This document shows, in pieces, positions 47,436 through 54,539 of a stretch of 64,000 bases of DNA. Source of the stretch: Nocardioides iriomotensis (GTDB taxonomy: Bacteria > Actinomycetota > Actinomycetes > Propionibacteriales > Nocardioidaceae); NCBI RefSeq assembly GCF_004168035.1, contig NZ_SDPU01000032.1:124001-188000 (forward strand), written 5' to 3'. Made by a program: the position numbers and the translations under genes. The notes under the pieces are model-generated. The model searched no databases and had not been told where the DNA came from. It saw nothing but the letters and a program-made list of their open reading frames with translations. The first letter of the stretch is position 1. Each line of letters begins with the position of its first letter.

Positions 47436-48259
47436 CCGGCCGGACCGCGTTCGTCCTCGGCGGTGGAGGGCTGCTCGGCGCGGTCGAGGTCGGGATGCTG
47501 CGGGCGCTGTTCGAGGCCGGGGTCCGGCCCGACCTGGTGCTCGGCACGTCCGTCGGGGCGCTCAACGGAGCCCTCGTCGCCGCCGACCCCGGCGACGGCG
47601 TGATCGACCGGCTCGTCGGGCTGTGGCAGAGCGCCGTCGAGAACCGCGAGGTCTGGGGAGACGGCGCCGTCCGGCAGGTGACCCGCGCCGTGCGCACCGG
47701 CACCCACCTGCACTCGGCCCGGCCGCTGCGCGAGCGGCTGCACGCGGAGCTTGGGGACCGCACGTTCGCCGACCTCGCGATCGAGCTCCAGGTCTGCGCC
47801 GCCTCGATCGAGCGGGCCGCCGAGCACTGGTTCACCACCGGTCGCGTCGTCGACGCGGTGGTCGCCAGCGCGGCCGTGCCCGGGCTGCTGCGCCCGGCCG
47901 TCGTCGACGGCGAGCACTACCTCGACGGCGGGATCGTGAACTCCATCCCCGTCGGCCGGGCCGTCGAGCAGGGCGCCGACCGGGTCTTCGTGCTGCAGGT
48001 CGGGCGGGTCGACCGGCCGCTGACCGCACCGCGCAAGCCGTGGGACGTCGCCCGGGTGTCGTTCGAGATCGCCCGCCGGCACCGCTTCAACCGCGAGATG
48101 GCCGCGCTGCCGGAGCACGTGACCGCGCACGTGCTGCCGACCGGCGGCGCCGGGCCCAAGGACGACAACCTGCTGTCGTACCGCGACTTCCGCGGCGTCG
48201 TACGACGGATCGACGCGGCGTACCGCGCCTCCGTCACCTACCTGGAGCACAGCCTGTGA
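47432..48259 (+). CDS. patatin-like phospholipase
   Basis: The product (275 residues from ATG 47432) has the patatin catalytic set: the oxyanion loop LGGGGLLGAVEVGM, the nucleophile elbow GTSVG (Ser ~41) and the dyad Asp in YLDGGIVNSIP (~167). The usual DGG/DGA form is intact, so it is probably an active lipid acyl hydrolase. No signal peptide is seen. It sits directly before an acyltransferase gene with a four-base overlap, suggesting a deacylation/reacylation pair. Confidence 0.92.
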   Translation: MTGRTAFVLGGGGLLGAVEVGMLRALFEAGVRPDLVLGTSVGALNGALVAADPGDGVIDRLVGLWQSAVENREVWGDGAVRQVTRAVRTGTHLHSARPLRERLHAELGDRTFADLAIELQVCAASIERAAEHWFTTGRVVDAVVASAAVPGLLRPAVVDGEHYLDGGIVNSIPVGRAVEQGADRVFVLQVGRVDRPLTAPRKPWDVARVSFEIARRHRFNREMAALPEHVTAHVLPTGGAGPKDDNLLSYRDFRGVVRRIDAAYRASVTYLEHSL

Positions 48260-49329
48260 GGCCCCGGGTGACCGCGGCCGGGCTGTTCCGCCGCGTCGTG
48301 CTGGGGCCACTGGTCATCGTGCTCACGGTGGTGCTGCTGACCGTGATGCCGCTGTGGCTGCTCCTCGCGATCGTGCTGTCGCCGATCGTGCCGGGCCGGC
48401 TGAGGCCGCTGCGGCTGATGTCGATCGCGATGCTCCACCTGGTGCTCGAGAGCATCCTGCTGGTCGAGCTCTTCGGGCTCTGGATCGCCTCCGGGTTCGG
48501 GCTGCTCATCCGCCGGCCGTTCTTCGAGCGGATCCACTACGACCTCGTCCAGACCTACCTCGTGGTGTTCTACCGCGAGGCCCGCCGCGTGCTGCGGCTG
48601 AAGATCGTCACCGAGGGACCGGCGCCGGACGCCTACCCGGGCGAGCCGCTGCTGGTCTGCTGCCGGCACGCCGGTCCGGGCGACTCGTTCACGCTGATGT
48701 ACGCGCTGATGCACTGGTACGGCCGCGAGCCGCGCGTGGTCCTCAAGGACACCCTGCAGTGGGACCCGGCCATCGACGTGATCCTCAACCGGCTCCCGAG
48801 CCGGTTCGTGTCACCCGGCAAGTCGGAGGGAGGGTCGCCCGGCGAGACCCTGGAGCAGCAGGTCGGGGAGCTGGCCCGCAACCTCGATCACAACGACGCG
48901 TTCGTGATCTTCCCGGAGGGCGGCAACTTCACCCCGCAGCGGCGGCAGCGTGCGATCGACAAGCTGCGCCGGCTCGGGCTGGAGGCGATGGCGGCGCGGG
49001 CCGAGCGGATGGAGAACGTCCTCGCGCCCCGGCCCGGCGGCCTGCTCGCCGCGCTCGACGCCGCACCCGACGCCGACGTGGTGCTGGTCGCGCACACCGG
49101 GCTCGACCACATGCAGACCGTCGCCGACATCTGGCGCGAGATCCCGATGGACAAGCAGCTCATCATGCGCTGGTGGCGGGTGCCGCGCGCGGAGATCCCC
49201 GCCGGCCGCGAGGAGCGGATCGACTGGCTGTTCTCGTGGTGGGAGCGGATCGACGACTGGATCGACGAGCACCGCCCGGTCGACCTGCCCCGGTCGTACG
49301 GACGGAGGCGGGACGCCGGGCGGCGGTGA
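48256..49329 (+). CDS. PlsC-like membrane acyltransferase
   Basis: The product (357 residues from GTG 48256 overlapping the patatin stop) has two N-terminal membrane helices (~12-50 and ~55-85). Its acyltransferase domain has CCRHAGPGDSF (His-x4-Asp) and FVIFPEGGNFTP. The spacing is that of glycerolipid acyltransferases, but the sequence around the motif is unusual, and residues 130-180 (WYGREPRVVLKDTLQWDPAI) recall larger lysophospholipid acyltransferases. It ends WWERIDDWIDEHRPVDLPRS. It is the last gene of the operon. Confidence 0.87.
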   Translation: MRPRVTAAGLFRRVVLGPLVIVLTVVLLTVMPLWLLLAIVLSPIVPGRLRPLRLMSIAMLHLVLESILLVELFGLWIASGFGLLIRRPFFERIHYDLVQTYLVVFYREARRVLRLKIVTEGPAPDAYPGEPLLVCCRHAGPGDSFTLMYALMHWYGREPRVVLKDTLQWDPAIDVILNRLPSRFVSPGKSEGGSPGETLEQQVGELARNLDHNDAFVIFPEGGNFTPQRRQRAIDKLRRLGLEAMAARAERMENVLAPRPGGLLAALDAAPDADVVLVAHTGLDHMQTVADIWREIPMDKQLIMRWWRVPRAEIPAGREERIDWLFSWWERIDDWIDEHRPVDLPRSYGRRRDAGRR

Positions 49330-49356
49330 AGCGGGGAGCGACCTGGGTCGCCGGGG

Positions 49357-49965
49357 TCAGTTGTTCTTGACGTCGATCGTCTCGGCCGGGTTGTCCGGCG
49401 TCGTGGCCTCGTGCGGCTCGGCGGCCGCGTCCGCCTTGGCGACGTCGGGCGAGGAACCGCCCTGGTCGTCGCCCTCGCCCTCGGCCCGGTGCGCACCGGC
49501 CGCGGACGCGGGCGGGGTCGGCGCCGGGGCCGGCGTGTAGTTGGACTCCCAGGTCGTCGACGACGGCCGGTCGGAGAGCTTCTTCGCGACGAACGCGATG
49601 GCGCCGCCGAGGCCGAGGATGACGAGGAAGTTGCGGAAGCGGTGCGTCTCCTTGGGCGCCTCGACCTCGCCCTTGAGCGCGGCCACGGCAGCCTTGCCGC
49701 GCTTGCCGGCCTCGCCGCGGACCTCCTCGGTCGCCTCGTTGGCGGCCGCGATCGCGGCGGCGATGGCCGGGATGACCTCGGTGTTGATCCGGTCCCGGGC
49801 GTCGTGGACGGCCGGCGCGGCCTTCTCGCGCGCTTCGGCAATCACCGGGCCCGCCTTGTCCTTCGCCGTCTCCACGGCGTGCTCGACCTGGGGCCCGATC
49901 TTGTCGACGATGTCGGTCGCCAAGTCGTTCGCGTGGTCAAGGAGTGTCTTGGACTTCTTCGGCAT
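49357..49965 (-). CDS. single-pass membrane protein with apolipoprotein-like helix, hypothetical
   Basis: The product (202 residues from ATG 49965, AGAGGGG upstream) has a long amphipathic Ala/Glu/Lys helix (~5-110; DIVDKIGPQVEHAVETAKDK), one membrane helix (~125-140, FLVILGLGGAIAFVAKKL) and an acidic, Pro/Ala-rich C-terminus. Such proteins are common in Actinobacteria near the origin and are often called hypothetical or YtxH-like. The role is unknown. It is convergent with the acyltransferase gene and divergent from ppiA. Confidence 0.75.
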   Translation of the reverse strand: MPKKSKTLLDHANDLATDIVDKIGPQVEHAVETAKDKAGPVIAEAREKAAPAVHDARDRINTEVIPAIAAAIAAANEATEEVRGEAGKRGKAAVAALKGEVEAPKETHRFRNFLVILGLGGAIAFVAKKLSDRPSSTTWESNYTPAPAPTPPASAAGAHRAEGEGDDQGGSSPDVAKADAAAEPHEATTPDNPAETIDVKNN

Positions 49966-50113
49966 GGCGGGGTGGCCCCTCTCGTTCACGCGTTGGCTGT
50001 CGCCCACACTGTTCCCGTGGTGCTGCCGATCATGCCCGGTGAGCGGACAGGCATCAAACCCTCGCGTCCATGCACCGTGCGGCCGTCTTGCCGCGGCGTG
50101 GGAGGATCGGGCC

Positions 50114-50635
50114 GTGACCGAGACTTACGCGACCCTGAAGACCAACCACGGCGACATCGTGGTGCACCTGTTCCCCAACCACGCCCCCAAGACCGTCGAG
50201 AACTTCGTCGGCCTGGCCGAGGGCACCCAGGAGTACGTCGACCCCGAGTCGGGCGAGCGCACGACCGGCAGGTTCTACGACGGGCTCGGCTTCCACCGGA
50301 TCATCCCGAACTTCATGATCCAGGGCGGCTGCCCGCTCGGCACCGGCACCGGCGGTCCCGGCTACACGTTCAAGGACGAGTTCCACCCGGAGCTGCAGTT
50401 CGACCGCCCGTACCTCCTCGCGATGGCCAACGCCGGCCCGGGCACCAACGGCTCGCAGTTCTTCATCACCACCGTGCCGACCGACTGGCTGAACAACCGC
50501 CACACCATCTTCGGTGAGGTCGAGGACGCCGACAGCCAGCGCGTCGTCGACGCCATCGGCGGCGCCAAGACCGGCCCCGGCGACCGCCCGGTCGAGCCCG
50601 TCGTCATCGAGAACGTCCAGGTGGAGCGCCGCTGA
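50114..50635 (+). CDS. ppiA: peptidyl-prolyl cis-trans isomerase, cyclophilin type
   Basis: The product (173 residues from GTG 50114 behind GGGAGGA) is a compact cyclophilin that catalyses proline isomerisation. It has LFPNHAPKTVENFVGLAEG, the catalytic FHRIIPNFMIQGG, the peptide-binding MANAGPGTNGSQFFIT and the late NNRHTIFGEV. No signal peptide is present, so it is cytoplasmic. The ppiA-rhomboid-crgA order is conserved in actinobacterial origin regions. Confidence 0.96.
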   Translation: MTETYATLKTNHGDIVVHLFPNHAPKTVENFVGLAEGTQEYVDPESGERTTGRFYDGLGFHRIIPNFMIQGGCPLGTGTGGPGYTFKDEFHPELQFDRPYLLAMANAGPGTNGSQFFITTVPTDWLNNRHTIFGEVEDADSQRVVDAIGGAKTGPGDRPVEPVVIENVQVERR

Positions 50636-51528
50636 GCACGCCCGAGCAGACCGGGGCCGCCCCCGAGCGCGCCCCGGTCTGCTACCGCCACACCGACCGC
50701 GAGGCGCACATCCGCTGCCAGCGGTGCGACCGGCCGATCTGCCCGGACTGCATGCGCTCGGCCGCGGTCGGCTTCCAGTGCCCGACCTGCGTCTCCGAGG
50801 GCGCCCGGTCGACACGCTCCGGGCGCGCGGCGTACGGCGGGCAGCGGTCCACCAACCCGGCACTGACGTCGTACGTCCTGATCGGCGTCAACCTGCTGGT
50901 GTTCCTGCTCATCCAGGTCACCGGCGGGAGCAGCAGCCCGTGGCTGTACCACCTCGCGCTGCTCCCCTCGCGCGGCTTCGCCGTCATCGGTGGCCAGCCG
51001 CAGTTCTTCGACGGCGTCGCCACCGGCGCGTGGTGGCAGCCCGTCACGTCGATGTTCACCCACCTCGAGATCTGGCACATCGCGTTCAACATGCTCGCGC
51101 TCTACGTCCTCGGGCCGCAGCTCGAGGCCGTGATGGGCCGGGTGCGGTTCCTGGCGATCTACCTGCTGTCCGGGCTGAGCGGCAGCGCGATGGTCTACTG
51201 GTTCAGCGGCGTCAACACCCCGACCATCGGCGCCTCCGGTGCGCTGTTCGGGCTGATGGCTGCGCTGCTCGTCGTCGCCTTCAAGGCACACGGCCAGGTC
51301 CAGCAGATCCTGATGTGGATCGGCCTCAACTTCCTGATCACCGCGGTGTTCCGGTCGTTCATCTCCTGGCAGGGCCACCTCGGCGGCTTCCTCGGCGGCC
51401 TCGCGCTGGCGGCGGCGTTCGTCTACGCGCCCCGCGAGCACCGCTCGCTCGTCCAGACCCTCGCGTCGGCCGGGCTGCTGGTGGTGCTCCTGGCCGCGTT
51501 CGCCGGCCGCACCGTCGTCCTGGCCTGA
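50632..51528 (+). CDS. rhomboid family intramembrane protease with N-terminal zinc ribbon
   Basis: The frame encodes an N-terminal B-box-like zinc ribbon (CYRHTDREAHIRCQRCDRPI, then CPDC and CPTC) followed by six membrane helices. The catalytic Ser202 (IGASGALFG) and His249 (WQGHLGG) are intact. The first ATG (50752) would cut off half the zinc ribbon, and no ATG, GTG or TTG lies upstream in frame near it. A CTG at 50632 overlapping the ppiA stop (CTGA) gives an N-terminus LSTPEQTGAAPERAPVCYRH and is the best start, though an unusual one. The N-terminal zinc ribbon plus rhomboid build is common in Actinobacteria. Confidence 0.88.
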   Translation: MSTPEQTGAAPERAPVCYRHTDREAHIRCQRCDRPICPDCMRSAAVGFQCPTCVSEGARSTRSGRAAYGGQRSTNPALTSYVLIGVNLLVFLLIQVTGGSSSPWLYHLALLPSRGFAVIGGQPQFFDGVATGAWWQPVTSMFTHLEIWHIAFNMLALYVLGPQLEAVMGRVRFLAIYLLSGLSGSAMVYWFSGVNTPTIGASGALFGLMAALLVVAFKAHGQVQQILMWIGLNFLITAVFRSFISWQGHLGGFLGGLALAAAFVYAPREHRSLVQTLASAGLLVVLLAAFAGRTVVLA

Positions 51529-51617
51529 AGTCGACGTAGCCCCGCTACGCCCGCCGCCGGAGGGCCCGAGCGGTTTCGTCGCGCACCCTCGGGGGTATCA
51601 ACCGTGCGTCGCCCCAC

Positions 51618-51649
51618 ATATCCACACTGTGCACAACCCCTGTGGATGA
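51618..51649. promoter_or_regulatory. pair of DnaA-box-like motifs before crgA
   Basis: ATATCCACA (51618-51626) and TGTGGATGA (51641-51649) each differ at one base from the DnaA box and face each other. They lie in the 205-base spacer between the convergent rhomboid and crgA genes, 30 kb from oriC. Confidence 0.4.
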
Positions 51650-51733
51650 ATCACACGGTTGTCATTCGTGTGCACAGACGCGTCCACACCCTGGTGACAA
51701 CGTGGCTGCGGCGGACCGTCAGGGCCCGGCGGC

Positions 51734-52171
51734 TCACTCCCAGCGGGTGGCGTACACGAACCCGACGGCCATGAAGCCGATCCCGACGACCAGGTTGTAC
51801 TGGCCGAGGCTGCTCATCAGCGGGATCGCGAGGTCGTTGCCGGTCATGTAGTAGACGACGATCCAGACCAGGCCGATCAGGAAGCACCCGAGCATCCCGA
51901 CCACCACGCCGCGGCCGCGGCCCAGCGGCGTCGCCGGGTTGGCGGCGAGCGCGAGGCCCAGGAAGATCAGCACGAACCCGATCAGGAAGTTCCAGCGCAT
52001 CAGGTCGCCCATCCAGGTCAGCTGCTCGCCGTCCTGGGCGACGTTGAGGTAGACGACCATCCACGCCACCCCCACGGCGACCAGCAGCGCGGCCACGACC
52101 GTCCGGACGACGGAGATGCCGTCCTGGGTGTCGACCTCGGCGGGCTTGTTGCGGGCGGGGCGCTGCGACAC
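51734..52171 (-). CDS. crgA: CrgA-like cell division protein with internal duplication
   Basis: The 145-residue product has two CrgA-like halves. Residues ~22-79 (VVAALLVAVGVAWMVVYL, then RWNFLIGFVLIFLGLAL) and ~88-144 (VVVGMLGCFLIGLVWIVVYY, then QYNLVVGIGFMAVGFVYATR) align along their length, each with two membrane helices and a central WN/YN...IG motif. CrgA is normally about 90 residues with one such unit and recruits FtsI and other division proteins. The GTG start has an AGGAG ribosome site. Position after ppiA and rhomboid supports crgA. Confidence 0.88.
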   Translation of the reverse strand: MSQRPARNKPAEVDTQDGISVVRTVVAALLVAVGVAWMVVYLNVAQDGEQLTWMGDLMRWNFLIGFVLIFLGLALAANPATPLGRGRGVVVGMLGCFLIGLVWIVVYYMTGNDLAIPLMSSLGQYNLVVGIGFMAVGFVYATRWE

Positions 52172-52284
52172 GCGGGTGCTCCTAGTCGTACGACGGTGCT
52201 TGGGAGTGGTGCGACCGCCCTGGCGGGCTGGCTGCCTGGGCTAGCGTAGTCGTGACCGTTCCCGCGCACGAAAGGCGCTCCGTC

Positions 52285-53124
52285 GTGCCCGACCACACCG
52301 GCCCGACTCCGCACCGGGCCGGCTGGCGCGCCCGCATCCGTGCGGTGGTGGCCTCCGGGGGCCGGCTGCGCGGCGGCGGGTCCTCGTGGTGGCGGGGTGC
52401 GGCGCCCCTGGTCTTCGTGGTCGCGGGCGCGCTGTTCGTGACCAGCTGGGTGAGCGCGGGCGGGCAGGACCTGCGCGCCGGCCGGTACGACGACCTGCCG
52501 GGCCTCGCCGCGGCGGAGGCCCGCCAGCTCGAGGGGCTGCGCGCCCAGCAGGAGAAGCTCGCCGCCGAGGTCGACGGGCTCACCGACGGGCTGTCCGACT
52601 CGATCGGCGCCCGCGAGGCCCAGCGCGAGGCCCGCGCCGCCCAGCGGCCGGCCGGGCTCGACCCCGCCCGCGGTGCCGGCGTGACGATCACGCTCGACGA
52701 CGCCCCGGACGCGGTCGCCGACAGCGTCACCGACAACGTCAACAACCTCGTCGTGCACCAGCAGGACATCCAGGCCGTGGTCAACGCGCTCTGGGCCGGC
52801 GGCGCCACGGCGATGACGATCCAGGACCAGCGCGTGGTGTCCACGACCGGCATCCGCTGCGTCGGCAACACCGTCGTCCTGCACGACGTGCCCTACGCCC
52901 CGCCGTACGTCATCCGGGCGGTCGGGCCGACCTCCGAGATGCTCAGCAGCGTCAACCAGAGCCCCTACATCGGCTTCTACCTGCAGGCGGTCGCGGCCTA
53001 CCAGCTCGGCTGGGACGTGCAGGTCGACCCCGACCTGCAGCTGCCCGGCTACAGCGGCTCGATCGAGCTCGACTACGCCCGGCCGGCCGGGGGCACCGGG
53101 GACCTTCCCGACGACCGGACCTGA
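52285..53124 (+). CDS. DUF881 family protein
   Basis: The product (279 residues from GTG 52285) has one N-terminal membrane helix (~42-62, GAAPLVFVVAGALFVTSWVS), a coiled-coil (~80-115, RQLEGLRAQQEKLAAEVDGL) and an outer DUF881 domain with GAGVTITLDDAP, VNALWAGGATAMTIQDQRVV and YIGFYLQAVAAYQLGWDV. The family is conserved near crgA and the PknB region in Actinobacteria and may act in cell-wall assembly or division. GTG 52252, just after a -10-like TAGCGT, would add 11 residues; GAAAGG favours 52285. Confidence 0.88.
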   Translation: MPDHTGPTPHRAGWRARIRAVVASGGRLRGGGSSWWRGAAPLVFVVAGALFVTSWVSAGGQDLRAGRYDDLPGLAAAEARQLEGLRAQQEKLAAEVDGLTDGLSDSIGAREAQREARAAQRPAGLDPARGAGVTITLDDAPDAVADSVTDNVNNLVVHQQDIQAVVNALWAGGATAMTIQDQRVVSTTGIRCVGNTVVLHDVPYAPPYVIRAVGPTSEMLSSVNQSPYIGFYLQAVAAYQLGWDVQVDPDLQLPGYSGSIELDYARPAGGTGDLPDDRT

Positions 53125-53219
53125 CCGGCTGCCTCACTGGGTGTGTCCCCATTGGCGGCTGCGCGCCGAGCATCCGCGTCTACAGGTTCTCCGATGAGCC
53201 CGGTAGGGCTGTCTGCGAG

Positions 53220-53945
53220 TCAGGACGGCAGAGGGCGACGGATGAACCACTCGGTCGAAAGAAGCTCCTCGCGGGCCGCCGGTGACAAACGGGCGACGAG
53301 CCCTGGAAGGGCGCCTCGATCGACTTCCGAGCGGTGGGCCAGGATTGCGGCCACCTTCTGTTCCAGCAAAGGCGAAACGTCCACTCGGTCTGTGACCTTC
53401 TCGTCCGGAGTGGCGTACACGGCACCTCGGGCACCGATGACCTTCTCGATCTCTTTCACCGACGAACGCGGATGGGTCGTCAAGTACACGGCGCTCGGCG
53501 CCCACGGATGGCCCGCATCGGGGTACACGTCCAGCCCGGCTGCCTCGGCGGCCAGCATGGTCACGCGATGGGTGTGCACATGATCGGGATGGCCGGTCAG
53601 ACCGCCATAAGCGTCGAAGGTCACCAGGGCTTCCGGACGGAACTCGCGGATCTGCATGACCAGCCGACGTACGGCTTCGTCAAGCGGCGCGTCGCACCAG
53701 CGGGGGCAGCCCAGGGCAGACTCCGGGACCTTCGCGTCGGCGTATCCGAGCATCCTCGGCTCACCTGCACCAAGGATCCGTAGCGCATCAGCCAACTCGG
53801 CTACTCGTTGCGTGGTCGGAGCCCACGTGGCAGTGACCACGGCAGTCCTCGCCCCCGCTGCGGCATGTCGAGCCAGGATGCCGCCCGCGGCCAGTGACTC
53901 GTCATCGGGATGCCCGAACACGGCAAGCAGGCTCGGCAACTTCAC
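53220..53945 (-). CDS. PIG-L family N-deacetylase
   Basis: The product (241 residues from GTG 53945 with AGGAAGG upstream) has the LmbE/PIG-L zinc motif at its start (AVFGHPDDES) and the second metal segment LTGHPDHVHTHR. Members remove acetyl groups from N-acetylglucosaminyl compounds such as mycothiol precursors (MshB) and their conjugates (Mca). Those two are longer, so this is a distinct member and its substrate is open. It is convergent with the DUF881 gene. The insert between DUF881 and pknB begins here. Confidence 0.9.
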   Translation of the reverse strand: MKLPSLLAVFGHPDDESLAAGGILARHAAAGARTAVVTATWAPTTQRVAELADALRILGAGEPRMLGYADAKVPESALGCPRWCDAPLDEAVRRLVMQIREFRPEALVTFDAYGGLTGHPDHVHTHRVTMLAAEAAGLDVYPDAGHPWAPSAVYLTTHPRSSVKEIEKVIGARGAVYATPDEKVTDRVDVSPLLEQKVAAILAHRSEVDRGALPGLVARLSPAAREELLSTEWFIRRPLPS

Positions 53946-54063
53946 GAGGACGACCTTCCTGACGGGGCCCCAGACCGGCCCAGTATGGGTGTCTCGTCTG
54001 GTCGCACCCACGACGAAACGCGTTGACGTGCCGAACTCCGCGAGGTGCCAGGACCGACGCCGC

Positions 54064-54333
54064 TCACGCGGGCAGTGGCGAGCATCGGTCGGTCGCGTCG
54101 AGACCGTGAGAGGTGGCGGAGGGTGGTCGCGATGCAGGGCTCTTCTGCGTCGGTGAGGACCGGTCGCGCACGAACACCTCGAACACGCCATCCGGCGCTG
54201 GGTCCCGCGCCGGAAGGGCCAGGTTGTCATCGGTGGAGGTGTACACGACCGCAGTGCCGTCGTCGCTCAGGGACAGCAGGCCCAGGCTCCCCGACCCGCG
54301 GTCTCCCTCTGAGCGGTTGCCGTTGCCCTGGCG
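54064..54333 (-). pseudogene. decayed beta-propeller (TolB/PD40-like) fragment
   Basis: In one minus-strand frame the segment LSLSDDGTAVVYTSTDDN and the later FEVFVRDR form a single clear propeller blade of the kind found in secreted WD40-like/TolB proteins. The frame is closed by a stop at 54334-54336, has no proper start, and the residues after the blade (from SSPTQKSPASRPPSA on) lose family character before a stop at 54064. A full protein would need several such blades. It is read as a remnant of a larger gene. Confidence 0.55.
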
Positions 54334-54478
54334 TCAGGACAGTGACCCGATGGTCGGAGCAATCGCCCGAAGTCACAACCGGAACAACCAAGGAAATCTG
54401 CCCCGACACGGCCGACAAACGTTCCAATACCGGCGCAACCAGGCGATGTGGTGTTGGCTGTCCCAGCCCGCCCGCCAG

Positions 54479-54492
54479 GTGACCCAGGTCAC
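54479..54492. promoter_or_regulatory. inverted repeat before the subtilase gene
   Basis: GTGACCCAGGTCAC is a 6-2-6 perfect inverted repeat 47 bases before the start codon. It is placed as an operator would be. The surrounding 54350-54450 stretch is AT-richer than the rest of the window. Confidence 0.45.
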
Positions 54493-54539
54493 GCCTGACG
54501 AGCGGCAATCGCGTTTCTCAACCATTGAGGGGACCCCTT

